This document shows, in pieces, positions 37,523-50,266 of a stretch of 64,000 nucleotides of DNA. The stretch's first letter is position 1. Each line of letters starts with the position of its first letter. The translations under genes and the position numbers were made by a program. Under the pieces are notes generated by a model, which worked only from the letters and a program-made list of their open reading frames with translations, was not told where the DNA came from and ran no database searches. Origin of the DNA: Augochlora pura (Eukaryota > Arthropoda > Insecta > Hymenoptera > Halictidae); the NCBI RefSeq assembly GCF_028453695.1, contig NC_135779.1:7638831-7702830 (forward strand), read 5' to 3'.

Positions 37523-40500
37523 TTAGGGAATCGGTTTGCTCTCGAGCGGCAGAGACTCTTGATGATCACCGAGACCGTTTTCGACGTAGCCGGCTTGGCG
37601 TGCCGTGCTCTCTTTGGGATTGTTCCATTTCTGTAGCTCCCCGGTGCCGAAGATCGTGTACACCACAGCACCGCAAAAGTAGGTCGTCGCCAGGACCCAA
37701 AATATGATGCTCCATTGGGTGTAGGTCTGGTTCTTGTACGTGATCGTGCCGACCATGTAGCTGCTCAGGTAACCGCCCAGTGAACTCAAAGTGTTCGCTA
37801 TGCCGAAGATCGTTCCGGAGAAGTTCGGCGCGATGTCCAACCCGTTGCCCAGATAACCGGCTGTCACGGCGCCGTTAACCGTCAGAGCGATCGTAAAGAT
37901 CGCGACGGACGCGACCCGATCGCAGCCGCGGTTTGCCAGCACGATCATCAACAGTCCGGGGCAGATCAGAGCTGGAACAGAATATGGAATGTAATAGCGA
38001 ACATTGTGCACATTACCATCAATCCATTGCGGACGACTGTCGACATATTAAAGACGTCACAATTATACATCTTGCTTTTGAAGTTGAACGCGCATGACTT
38101 ACGCGCACAACAGATGATCAGGTAATGCTCTTTATTTTTTCATTATTAATCAAAGTTAACGCTAACCGTACCGACCGCTAAATGTGGCTCGCACGAGATG
38201 TCTTATTCAGATTTTCACATTTAATTTACATAGATTCTTTATCATTTTTATATTAATATGTTTGAATTTTATATTAATGTGACCGTGTTTTTATAATTTC
38301 AGTAACTGTAAAGCAAAAATGATGGAACCGGTCGTTCGACGAATAGTGCAATCAGCGTTTCCGATGCATGATTCGTTACTCCGAATAAAATCCTCTTACT
38401 ACTTTAAACAATCATCGTTCCCAAAGGGTAAAAAAAATTCATCGATCTCGACGACTCACCGAAGCTGGTGAAAATCTTCCGAATGGCCGTCACCGACAGC
38501 TTCTTCTTCTTCAGCAGGTGATCAGCCACCGAGGACGTGATCACGGCGAATATGTACTTACCCAGATAGGGTAACGACGAGACTAGTCCATTCTAAAAAC
38601 AACGAACGATGCAACAGACTTCTTCCCCCAATGAAAATACGAATGAGGAAGGAAAAATGCAACCGACCTGTTTGATGTTGAAGTTCATGATGTACTTCAT
38701 GTAGGTCGGTAACTGGTTAACGACGGTGAAATAACCGAACACGCTGCATCCGTGAGTGACCACAATAGCCCAGACGGGAGCTGAGAGGAAGATGGACTTC
38801 CATGGAACGGGGAGACCCTGATGACCGAAAAGAACGATAAATATTGGAGACCAGCTGTACCAGAGATCGGTACTGTAATTTCTCTAACATTGCTTGTGGG
38901 AGATTGTTTTTATCATTTTTGTTTAATGTATTTTATTATTGTGTTTTTCTTTTTTTTTCAGACCGCTAGATGGTAGCACAGTAGGACGATGTGGGAGTCA
39001 AGGAAGGGATGGAGAAGAAGAAGAATCGGAGTCGTCCCCAGAACTTTGTAACGGTTGCCACGTGTATTCAAAATTTAGAATAAACACTTTTTTAGTATTG
39101 TTGAGTTAATATAAAGTGTGTTCACTATTTTTTCCAACCTCCTACCCCCACATTGCTGACGGTTAACCCCTTGCACTATAACAACGAGTCGGATTCTTTA
39201 TAAAGATTCCACGCAAGATCTACTAAATTAATAAATTATTAATTTCTCATAAATCGAAGTCAAATTGAATTTTTCTATTGTCAAAGTCTAATAACGGAAG
39301 TGAATAAAGATAATACAAGAAATAAAAATTATCTGACGGCGCCATTCAAATTGTTGCGACACCTTCCAAAATTATTTTCATAGATATCGGCAAAGCTTTG
39401 ATTGAAATATTTGTTGAAAGTGTAATTGTTATATGAGTCACGAGACTCGATTTCATATGCATAGAATGAATTTTGTTATATGAAATAGAAATACTAGAAG
39501 TCAGAAAAATTATTTTAGATTTGCAGTTGAAATGTCTTCGAGTGCAAAGAGTTAAGGAAAGTATTAAGAATAAATAAATGCTAATCAACGTGACGTAAAA
39601 GGAGTCGTAGTGCAAGGGGTTAAAGAAGAAACAGTCGTAATCAATAGAATTCTGAAAGACATAATAATGCAAGGGGTTAATTATTTAGCAGTCGTCGATC
39701 ACCAACAACTATGCTGAGGGACAGTGCGAGAGTTACCGTACATCGGACATCACCTGTCCGAACAGCGTACCTTCGCAACGGCAGACGATCCGATCGCGTC
39801 CTCGATGTATCGGCGCTCCTCGTCGGAGATTCTTGGGTGTTGAGCCGGAGAGTCGAAGACGAGAAGGAACCAGGCGACGCTCCAGATGAGACCGATCACG
39901 CCGGTCACATAGAAAACGGATTCCCATCCGAAGGAAGCGATCAGGAACCCGCAGATCGGCATTGTTATCGCTGCGCCGAGCGACGAAGCTGAAATCAACG
40001 TCGCAATGGACGATCACGGTTACGTTGAAGACTAATTAACGTTTACAATTTCAAGCAGCATACGGTTCCTTTCAACTAGTACACATCGTTGGGTTTTCCC
40101 GGGTACGGAAGGTACAATGATTAGGAACGAGTATCGTAAAATACAAAATGAATGGAACAGATGTCCACCAAATGTTCAGGCAGCCTCGAGTGACCTGAGT
40201 TTATTACTTAAGCTCCTCGAAGCCTCGTGTAGTTGAAATATAGTGCGCGAGTAATTAGAGGGATGGGAAGAGAGAGAGAGAGAGAAGGAGGGAGGATGAG
40301 CAAGAATGAGACGGCGACAGAAGTCCCTACAATACAATATTCCCTAAACGAAATAATCCTTACGACATTTTACGATCAATGCACGTGTACTAAAAACAAG
40401 GGGTAACCGTATATTACCCCTTTTGTGAAGAGCTACGAGTTTCACGATCAACCTACCGTGCCGGTTAAAATGACCAGTTTCGAGTTCTTTCTTTTCAAAT

Positions 40501-43500
40501 CGTTGGAATAGCCGAAATAGTTAAAGTCTGTGGATCGTTCATTTTGCAATCAGGTATAGTGTACAGTGGTACTTCTCTCGCATACTTTTCTTACTACCTA
40601 ATCTTGCACGCACGTCCCCACCATTTTACCGACTATCTAATCCGCTGCAGATGCTATCTCAGCAATGAATCGTCAGCCAATCAGAACAAAGAAATCCTTT
40701 GTATCGATCCTCGTTATCGGATCAAACTGCGGCTCGAAGGTGTGCAGAAGAGTACAATACTACAATACTAATACCATACCCATCATGTTCGAGACGAATT
40801 TACTGCGTTCCGTTGGCGGAATCCATCTGGCTGTCATCGGTTGTATCGCAGGCCAGGTAACACCCTACGCGTTCCAAAACCATTAAGCACAATTATTCGG
40901 GGGTTGGAAAGAGTTATAATATATTCGTCCCGGTTCTAGGATCATTACTGAAGAACCGAAACAGTTTCATAATTAATATAAAGTATATTGTTTCCATACT
41001 AACTCATTCATCGGTTTATGGTTTCGGTTCCGTGTGATAAACGAAAACGTCCGGAGCCGAGCATGAAGTGTGATTATATCATGAATGTAAATGTATTTCT
41101 ATCGGTTCTTAATCTTCGAATGGTGACACTTGGTGATATCAGTAACGTAACGTCACATAGGCGATCTATCGTAATCGGTAACGTGACCTATCCGTAACGA
41201 TATCTTGCATCAACAGTGTAAACGTTTATCAAATTTTTCTGATTGCAATATTTGTGTATCAATATTTTATATAAACGTTTTACAGCACTTGCGCGGACTT
41301 CATTTGACGTCGAGTTACCATTAATAATTAATTCGGAATCGATTTGACTTGAAATTGCTGTGTTGTTTTATAAGAACGACGTAACTAATTTTATTCAGAC
41401 CTCTCGACATTGTTCTTCTAATGTATACTCGAATTTAAAGAAATTCATTCGACGGCGAAAGTGATTTCGTAGTTTTAATAAGTTTGAAAGCAATAAACCG
41501 GTATGGCAGGTCCAGTGACAAGCTCGCATAAAACTCAAGCTTTTAAAAAATAAAAGAAATATATTTGCATTTGTTACGCAATGTAATGCTGTAATCCACA
41601 TGTGTAATGAAAAGCCGGAGTCGAATAATTATATTTATATAACCGAAATGGGAAAAGACGTAAACCGACAGTCATGAAATATTTTAGGTTCTTCATAACA
41701 GTTTTAATTAGAACCGATATCTAATACGGTAAAACTCCATTTATTGGAACGAAATTTTGGACAATGCCCGACGCAGTAAATTTCTGCTGAACTCCTATTA
41801 TATCTATTTAAACTAAGCGTTATTTAATCCGAACGAGTGAAGTATTCAATTAAAGCCATCTCATTCGAATCTTGCGCCTCGTTTTCATAGTCGCTGATTG
41901 GCAACAGCTATAAAACCGAGTGGAAAAGGTTGAATAATTGCATCTTTTCTTCTCAAACTGTTCATTATTGTTTACAACCTGAGAGAAAATTGGAAAGAAT
42001 TTACCGTACTCCTATTGCATAAATCTACTCGGTTAAATGAACCGGTCAATAAATCTCCCGCCGAGTTCGTATAAATTTCAATTCGTTGACACCGACAACT
42101 ATAAGACAGACATAATATGGCAGCGAATGTTTGAAAATTTAAAACACTTCTTCACAGAGGGAATATCTAATTAACGATTCTCCGTCATTCAAAACGTTCT
42201 TGTTCCATTATTCTAAAAATAGCTGTTCAAATAAATTCAATTGAATTAAATTAACATTAAACCTACCGAACAGTAACGATAACTGCCGCGTAACAATTCG
42301 TTAAAGTAAAACGATATAAAATTCGCCACGAAGAATTCTCGAAAGATCGCGGTACTTATCGTAAAATTAAAAATCGGTGATTTCGACCGCGGTTAATTTA
42401 GCGTAAAAAGAAACGGAGTTCTACCGTACCACGAACCCGTCATTTTCGGAATCTTTTCGATCGTTGCCGACGTCGGTCGAATGTTCGGCACGGCGAACAC
42501 GCTAGATACGTACCAACAAGAATCCAAGAAGCGTTCTCAAAGCGGCGACCACGACGTAGCCATAACTCGTGCACACCGGCGTCAAGAGCGTTATAGCGCT
42601 GGACAAGAGCATACTGTACCCAAAGACTCTCCTCGCGCCGAGGGTTTCCGCCAGCCTGCCACCCGGCAGCTCCGTGCAAATGTAACCCCAGAAGAAGCTC
42701 CCCAGAACGAGATTGACTTCGTACTCGTTCCAGGGATACCGGGTTTGCTCGGATTCCGCGATCGTCGGCGTCGCGCTATGGTCCAACGACTCGGTCTCGT
42801 TTCCTAACACGAAGCATTTGCCGGTGGCGTTAAGGCCGGCGACGTGGCTCGCGTTGCTGTGATCGGGTATCACCATCGACACGATGGCGATGGTCAGGTT
42901 TACGCGCAGCATGTAATTCAGCATGAACCCCAGGATCACCATAATGTTCAGCACCTGTCTGCACGTCAGGCAATCTGAAAGGAACGAGAGTCGCGTAACG
43001 GCATGCTCGCACCGGTACCGATGGGATCAGGGCCGAGCGTTTTTACGCGAGTCGAACGATCGCGTTGCCGATGCGTTCGTTCTTCAAAGGGTAGCCGAAA
43101 ACGGGGGTTGCTAACTGCTAACAGAGTGACCGCTTACTTTGCTAATCATATTTATGCGACCTACTCGTATCGCGAGCGGTTTCAGCAAATCAACGAATCA
43201 ACGGATCCCTCTTGGCCTCGGTACCCAATCGCTTCGACTTGTTTGCTCGACGATCAAATCACGGCCCGCGTTCCAGCAATCGTCCCGCGCGCTCTCAAGG
43301 TTTCCCTGCTCGATCTCGACGCGACCGTTGCCGAAACGCGGGCGGCCGCACAGCGAACCGGATCTACAGGCGTGCGAAATAGTCGTGACGTACAGTTACG
43401 AAAACTAGTCGAGAGCGACCTTCGCCGAGAACTTGATGCAAACGCTTCCGTCCGCTATTTATACGCGACGGCGAGGTCGTGCTCGCTAGACCGTGCCGCG

Positions 43501-43643
43501 GGATGGACTATGAACCATCGCGAGCCGATAATTTGAAATTGACAGCGCCAGCAATCCGACTGCGATTCGCGAGCAGAAAAACTCAGCTTTCCAGCTGCGT
43601 GAACGGGGGTTTCCTTACCTAGTATGCGACGATCGTTCGCCAT
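37523..43643 (-). CDS. SLC17-family transporter (sialin / inorganic phosphate cotransporter-like)
   Basis: Seven exons join in phase: 43619-43643, 42514-42974, 40780-40864, 39771-39988, 38668-38817, 38460-38592 and 37523-37971. They give 506 residues, normal for this twelve-helix major facilitator family. The first helix begins VLNIMVILGFMLNYMLRVNL. A luminal loop carries NATG and NETE (possible glycosylation). Next come YPWNEYEVNLVLGSFFWGYI and PGGRLAETLGARRVFGYSML, then GVTWPAMQPMTARWIPPTER, and late LGNGLDIAPNFSGTIFGIAN. Family members move organic anions, glutamate, sialic acid or phosphate driven by protons or sodium. The substrate cannot be read here, and insects have many paralogues. 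The ATG at 43643 starts a short cytosolic exon (MANDRRIL). In helix four, the GEG...AMHAM residues known from sialin read LLG...AMQPM. Confidence 0.92.
39163..39623. mobile_element. TTAA-type MITE family A, with a nested element
   Basis: Left end TTAACCCCTTGCACTATAAC, right end TAGTGCAAGGGGTTAA: matched inverted ends with TTAA on both sides. Its outer parts match the copy at 25840-26090. The middle is interrupted at about 39334-39555 by a family B element. It lies in an intron of the SLC17 gene. Confidence 0.75.
39334..39555. mobile_element. Family B TTAA MITE nested in family A copy
   Basis: Matches the copy at 50904-51150 in order (CAAATTGTTGC, TAATTGTTATATGAGTCAC) and ends with GAGTGCAAAGAGTTAA, whose TTAA is shared with the host element. 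The left terminus is missing or diverged. Confidence 0.65.
39624..39680. mobile_element. Extra right end of a TTAA MITE
   Basis: Ends ATAATGCAAGGGGTTAA, a second terminus just beyond the family A copy: a truncated third copy or a local duplication. Confidence 0.45.
43455..43463 (-). promoter_or_regulatory. TATA box in intron 1 of the SLC17 gene
   Basis: TATAAATAG on the minus strand, in the same orientation as the gene and 180 bases past its ATG. It could start a shorter transcript using an ATG in exon 2. The box and its GCG flank match the one at 10205-10213. Confidence 0.35.
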
Positions 43644-44807
43644 CCTCGATGCGATAGTTACGAGTCTGCGAATCGATCAGAGACTTAGCAGCGGCGCCCG
43701 CTCGTGGTCCAATGTTGGCCACACGGTTTCGAGTTTGGTTTCAACGACGTTCTGCGTTTCGAGGTTTCGAACTTCAGGGCCGACGACCGCGAAGCCGGAG
43801 ACGACGCGATCGACGAGGATCGGCGAGGCTTTCGAAAGGCAGAGAGACCGCGACGCCGCGGAATTAGACAAGACGCTCGTCGTAGCTCAGAGATCTCGCG
43901 CCGAAGACGAGCATCGGCGAGCCGCGCCGCGTCGCTTCTTGCCAAATGTTTTCGAATCGCGGCGGTTTGGCAGGTAACTGCTTCGCTCGCACGTAGACCC
44001 TACGCCGACAATGGCCGGTGGTCAATTGCGTCACTGTCGTGTCGATCGCGACCCAACGACTACCGCTCCTCTCCGGTGTTCCTATTCCTGTTCTTGCTCG
44101 TAATCACCGACGCAGGGGCACGCACGTGTCTCCTCTTCTCCCACGAGCACCCACGGCCACAACCTCCGCGTTACTCTCCGCTCGGAACGCCGATCCGCTC
44201 TGTCGTCACCGTGCCGCGTTTTCCTCGAGCGACGCGAATCGCGTCGTCAAACGGTCACCCACCACCGAACAATTCAAACGATTCGTGAACTCGTACGGGG
44301 AACGAGAAGAGAGCGCGTGAACGCGGGTACGCTTCCCGGTACGAACGAGAGAAGCGACGCACGACGAGCGGATCGCTTCGCATCCCCGGCTCCCTCGTTC
44401 TCAATGGTTTCGCCAATGGGAAACGCGGCGAAAGCGGCAGGCAGCGAGCAGCCGCTCGTTTCTTTCGCCAACCCCCGTCGTACGCTTCGACCTGCGGTCG
44501 AAAACCGAACGGTTGACCGACAATAATTTCCTGGTCGCATCCTTCGCAGAACCGTTATTCCCCATTCACGTGCCTGCGCGAAGGGACTCTCGCCCCGGGT
44601 TTCACCTGGAAAACTCGGGGCCTCGGTCAAACGGCCAAAAAAAAAAAAAAGGCACGGGTTGTGTTGTTCGTGGAAAAGGTGAACGCGCCTCGGAATCTTA
44701 GGATAAAAATTTTACTCGGCTATATGTACATGTTGCGTCGCTCGCAACCGAAATCGAAGGAAGAAACGCGGATGGAGAAACCGTCGGGTTTTCTCTCGGT
44801 CGATAGA
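43644..44807. other. Interval between the SLC17 and forked genes
   Basis: GC-rich to about 44.6 kb, with ORFs open on both strands and none recognised. It probably holds the SLC17 promoter (minus strand) and the forked 3' UTR. A run of 14 A bases lies near 44638-44651. Confidence 0.5.
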
Positions 44808-47800
44808 TCAGTCCAGAATGCTCAGCTTGCTGTTGGTTTTCCTGAGCTGGGCTCGCCACGGAATGATGACGGTGTCGGCTTCTTCTTCCGGCTCGGTCGG
44901 CTGTGAGGATTTACACGGCGGACTTGCTTCGCTCTTCTTCTCCTCGAGCTCCACCTTCTCCTCGGCTCGATTCGGCGAGGCGTCTCGTTTCTGAGACACG
45001 GGCGCCTCCATCTTCGCTGCCACCGGTATCGGTTGCGTCCTAAACCGATGGAGAAAAGTTAGCAACGATCAAGTCAGCAATGGCTATAATATAGCCAATG
45101 CAATAGACTATAAATTTGTCAATTCAATAGAACCTAGGGGACGCACTTTTTCTCCTCGGTGTCCTTTTTGGCGAGCAATTGCCTCTTCCACGCCGGAATC
45201 GCCTTCTGCCGTCTCTCTTCGTTCTCACGGGCGATCTGCTCCTCCAATTCTTTCTTGGCTCTTTCCGCGGCCTTCCGGGCCAGCATCTGCCGCTTCCATA
45301 TCGGTATCAGATTACCGGAACTGTCCTTCTCTGGAATCTGCACGAAGACGAATAAGTTCCAAGCAATCAACGTCTACGATTTGACTTCGCGAAAATTTGA
45401 ATTACCCGGTCGAGTAATAAACAATTTCCGTTTCTTTCTCAAATATTTATCTTGTCTCTTCTTTTTATCTAGCATTTTGTTCCTTTATTTTATTCACTTG
45501 GTAGCCTCATCTATTTTCAGTGAAAGGAAAAACCTTTTTGCTGCATCGGAAATTATTTATTACTGCATCTAATATAAGTTCGATCGGCACAGTTTTCTAA
45601 AAAATATATCATAATTTTGTTATTAACCAAATTTATCCTATTTGCATTAATAGAAAAATGTATCATGATTATACTATTAACATGTCGCGTCATCCGTCTA
45701 TGGGTGATAAAATTATTTAAAATTTCATCTTTTAGCCAGTGCGTTAGGATTTCTTAATTTTATTGAGATCTGCAGGAGATAGCAATGTTAAAAAAGTAGT
45801 CGATATCAATATGCCTTTCCTTTGTAAATCTAATTTCGTCGATTATAAGATTTTAATTTTATGAAATTTTTAAGGTTTTCTCGGCACGGCTGTTAATATT
45901 TAAGAAGTCTGATTGTGTACCTGGTCGACAAAGTTCGAAGCGCTGAACGCTTTGCTGATCTCCGACATGAGATTCTGCTCCTGCGTCTTCTCCACCTGCG
46001 CCATCTCCACCTTCAATTTCTTGATGCCGGGTATGTCCTTGGTCTTCTTCAGTTCCGCTATCAGGTCCGTCTTTTGAACGAAGAAGGCTTCTGAAACTGC
46101 AAGAGGGGCGTTACATTGACATTAACCCCTTGCCTGACGATTTAATTTCCAACTTTGCTGGCCAAAAGCGACACCGAGGTCGTTCGCGCGCAGGGACATA
46201 AACAGATTGGCTGAGCGTTCGAAACTGTACACGACGACTCTGAGGCATCTTATTCGTGTTTGGCGTTATTGTAAGTTAAAGGGTTAATTGGTCATTGACA
46301 TTATTACATCTTTGACATATAGAAGATACATCGATATAAAGAGGTTAATTGTGGTGTTATTGGTAAGCGTACAGGTACGACAAAAGGGCTCGTTATCTTT
46401 AACAGCTGCAAAAATGATAAAAGGCCTCAAGGGGAAAGGAGATTTTGTTATTTTCAAAGAGGCATAGAAATTAATCGCATGATACGACTTGTGGATTATT
46501 GATTACATATAATAGCTTTATTATAAAAAGCGTAGATCAGCAACCGCTCTACTTAGCTTCAAATAGTTAATTTTTATACTAGAACTACCGATTTCTAATC
46601 GCAACAAATGTATATTATTAAGTCTCGCCATAATCAACTTTTTTATCAGACATTTGTTTTGTTTTTTTATGCATTCTTTGCTTCTCTTCCTATTTGATTT
46701 ATTTAGTGGTAACAAAAACTTGCTTGTCACGATGACTCGCAGTGGATAGACACAAACTATAGATTCTATGGAGCTGCATCGGAAGTAATTTATGACTCGA
46801 CCTAATACTTTCAAACAATGTACGACGCGTATGACGAAATGATGTTTATCTAAAAATTTCTCACAGTATCATTCTTCGTGACATCGGGCATTGAACAAGA
46901 AAAAAAAAAATCATTTTTACTGATTCGTTAGTCCTAGTGTTAAAACGAGAGGTTAAAGGACAATGGAAGCAATAAAGCGAAGCATCATATTTATGTTTAT
47001 GACATGTGTTTATGGCATAAACTGGAAGGAGGCCACGTAAGGCATACGTAATCCAATATTGGCCGAGAAAGCGGGTAATAAATATCTTAGAGAGTGCTTG
47101 GATTAGAGAAATGTCTGGAATTTCTATGCAATAAACCCAATTTAAAATCAAATTACAAATCACGGATGGAGAATGCCGAATTAAGAGCACGCGGAGAAGA
47201 TGATAATTATGGGGCATGTCGACGGTTTTTCTAGAAAAAAAAAAAAACGAAGCAAGCGAGATTTTTACCGTTCGTCATGGAAACGCTGCGGGGCGGCGGC
47301 GCGGAGAACGTTTTGGTGGCATTCATCTTCGCGGTGGTCCTCCGCAGTTGGATGCTCGTCAGATCCTGGATGCTGATGGTGGCGAGAGGTTGCGCGGCCT
47401 TCGCCATAGGCTGGTCGGCCTCGGCGGTGGCGCTCGTGCCCATGTTGGCGCCGCTTCCGGTTCCGGCACCGGTCTCCTCGCCGTTCCGTCGCAGCTTTTG
47501 CAACGGCGACAGAGGGGGCGGTGGCGGTCCCGAGCACTGTTGCTTCTCCTGGTCCCCCGCCGGCTCCGCTCGCCTTCCCTCCGCCTCGGTCTCCTCCCCC
47601 TCCCTCTCCTCGTCCACCTCCTCCTCCTCTTCCTCCTCCTGGCTGAGCTCCTTCCGGTCCCGGATCGCGGCGATTTCCCTGCGGTCCGTGCCCCGGCCCT
47701 GTATGTCCAGGTTGTCCACCGACCTACGAACGGGGGTGCACCTTGAACGCGGTCGTTCGAGATCGATCTAGCTACCGCGAACCTCTCTGTATCCGTGGAC

Positions 47801-50266
47801 GGACCTGGCTTTCGACAGGCTGTTCTTCGCGGACGTCTTGCAGATGCTTTTCAGGTACTCGGACGGTTTGAGCAAGGTGTTCGAGTCCGCGTTCGCGAAC
47901 TTCGGCGGTATGAACGGCAGCACCATGTGCCTGTTGACCAGATGCGACGCCTGGCTCGCCTTAATTTCCTCGGTGTCCGCCGGCGGACTGGCGGGCGGTA
48001 CTTCCGGCTGTTGATGCTCGCCGCAGGATACGTCGGACTTGTTGGTCGCTGTTCCGAAACAGAAGGAGAAGGTAGGGGAGAAGGAATCGTTGTGCGTCGG
48101 GGCAAGTGAAATCTAGGTAAGTGTATTATATGCCCGATGAGCGCCATGGTCTAGTAAGCCATGCCCGTCTTCGCGATCCAACGACGCGACCGCGACGGTT
48201 TAACTTTAATTAAGGAGATACGCCTCGCGCGGCTCTCGACCCAGCCTACCATGCGCGCCGACGCGGTCAAATCGCTCGTTCGATTCGACTCCGCTTTTCG
48301 AGCGGTCTATCCTGGTATCTCCGGTGATTTGTTTCAAACGACACGGGGGGCGAGGGGGGCGAGGGGGGGGGCGAGGGGAGAAGAAACGCGAGAAGAGCTC
48401 ACCTGCTACACCGTGTTCCGGGCTCTTTCCATCCCGGTTCGTCTCCCCGGCAACACCGTCCTTCTTCCCGTCACGGCCGATCGCCTCCTGCTTCGTGTTG
48501 ACCACCAGCACCACGACGTCTTCTCTGTCCGGTGGCGGGGGCGGCGGCGGCGGTGGCGGCGGTTTCGCGATACTGCGAAAGAACCGCAACCGTAGAACGA
48601 GAAGAGAGTACCGTAAGCTCGATTTTGACTAATATCCGCAGGCGGCAGTCCGTTACGAGAGGAGATGATCGCGGGCACACGCGCACGCGCGCCTCGTCGG
48701 CCACCTCGAGCGAGAAGAACGGGGCGAGCGAGGTACGAACGGATCGCGCCGCGACTCGAAATCGAGTCACGAATATAGACCGGATGGAATGGAATCGGAT
48801 CGAAGTCAGTCGAAGAGAAGACCGGTTTTTACCAATTTTTCGCCGTAGTCGTTTATCGCGGCTCGTTCCACTTACCTAGCTCCGGTGCCAGCCGGTTTAA
48901 CTTCCTTTTCGCTTTCTACTTGCGAGCCGGCGTGGTCTTTTTTCTCTGAAAACGGTCGACACTATCTCGTTAACATTTTACATCGGTCCAGGACCGGACG
49001 TGTCGTGTCGGATCGAGACGGGATCGAGACGGGACCGGCCGCGTCGATCGCTCGTATCGATCCGCGAAACGTACCTTGCGAAACCTCGGAATTGTTCTTG
49101 GCCGCCTTGCCGCCGATGCGCTCGTTGCTGCTGTTCCGCGACAGCGAGGGAGTCGAGGTGCTCGACGAGAAGCAGGCCACCTCGCTGCTCAGGTTCGACG
49201 ACTCGCTCGCGCTGCTCGACCTGCTGTATCTGCGATCAGTTTGCCGGGAACGGCTGGAATCGTTCAGGCTGAGACGGGGCGTCGTTGCCCTCCGAGGGCT
49301 CTCGACGGTTTCGCGAGCATACCTGTCGTCGGACGTGTTCTCCGGCAGCCTCTTTCTCGCCGCCGCGACGGTGCCCACGGCCTCCGGTTCTTGACGCGTG
49401 CCGATCTGCTCGTACGCGTGCTCCACGGGCTCCCGAGCCGTCTCGGACTTGGCCGCGTAACAATTTCCGCTGGTCGGTCGATCGCCGTTGTTGATGTGCA
49501 CGTCCACTTTCACTGCAACCGAGCCGCAGGCGAATATTTTCCTAGCTCTTCCGCGAGTAGAGATTGGATCAAGTATATCGCGGGTACGCTCGAACTTCAA
49601 CGAGACATGCTCTAGGGGTACTTTAACGAAAAAAACCCGTTTCACAATTCTGACATTCAAGATTCGAGCACTACTTATAAATTCGACTCGCCGCAATACT
49701 TCCAAGTACCTTCTCGAAAGTGGAAGCGTCCGCTCCAGGGTTCGATGTCTATTTGTATAGAATAAACACATTTGAAGTATGTTCATTGAGACATCGTTGC
49801 CGCCGAGTAGCAATCGTAATCCACGTAACGAAACTTGGCTATTGGAATCGACTCGGTCTCGTCGGTACGGTATACTGAGTTCAATACAGTTATTGAACTT
49901 GATCGCATCTCTATCCGCGAGAGAGAACCGCGGCGGGCAGAGTCTTCGGTGCACAAATCACTGCTCGCGTCTGGTCCCGTCGCGCGCCGGATCCGCAGGA
50001 GAGAACGGAGAATGAAATGTATGTAGGACGCGCCACTTACCAGTCAAAGTTTCGTCCTTCTTCTCGAAGTGTCGATGCTTCTCCGTGTCGGAGAACAGCC
50101 GCGTGATCCTCGTGTAGACGAGATCGTGCGGGCTGTGGAGATAAAACGACTCCGAGGTGTCCTTCGGCTTCGCGGGCTCGCTGATGTACGCGCTCATCGG
50201 GTTTATGTAGATGCCATCGCGAGGCCTGGAGCCCGGCGGGTGCAGGAAGAACGGCTCTTGAAACAT
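44808..50266 (-). CDS. forked: Forked / Espin, actin-bundling protein
   Basis: Nine coding exons join in phase: 50041-50266, 49075-49512, 48876-48945, 48403-48572, 47805-48048, 47269-47723, 45921-46096, 45147-45337 and 44808-45039 (733 residues). Order: FFLHPPGSRPRDGIYINPM at the start, serine-rich exon 2, an 11-proline run in exon 4, LPFIPPKFANADSNTLLKPS (about 340-360), an acidic run, a WH2-like DLTSIQLRRTTAK (about 495), then IPIWKRQMLARK and IPAWKRQLLAKK (about 605-655), and VIIPWRAQLRKTNSK near the end. Forked cross-links actin filaments in fly bristles; Espin does so in hair-cell stereocilia. No ankyrin repeats are present, so this is a short form or the 3' part of a longer gene. An acceptor (TTCCAG, phase 0) precedes exon 1 eight codons before the ATG. 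Confidence 0.88.
46122..46287. mobile_element. TTAA-flanked small element in a forked intron
   Basis: Starts TTAACCCCTTGCCTGACGAT and ends TTAAAGGGTTAA. 166 bp, flanked by TTAA on both sides. It shares only the first bases with families A and B, so a separate piggyBac-type MITE is likely. Confidence 0.55.
48343..48378 (+). other. G-run tract in a forked intron
   Basis: Four runs of four to nine G separated by CGA on the plus strand, 25-60 bases inside the intron after the donor at 48403. It can form a DNA G-quadruplex. The pre-mRNA, from the minus strand, carries the C-rich strand. Confidence 0.6.

Larger units (their letters stand above)
37972..43618 (-). other. Introns of the SLC17 gene
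   Basis: The long introns are 38818-39770, 39989-40779 and 40865-42513. The first of these holds nested TTAA elements (39163-39680). The others are AT-rich without other genes. A short AG-rich run lies near 40269-40288. Confidence 0.6.

Noticed and set aside
47782..47805. Reading on past the forked donor at 47805
   Set aside because: The frame meets a stop soon after, and only the 47805 donor joins the next exon (47723) in phase.
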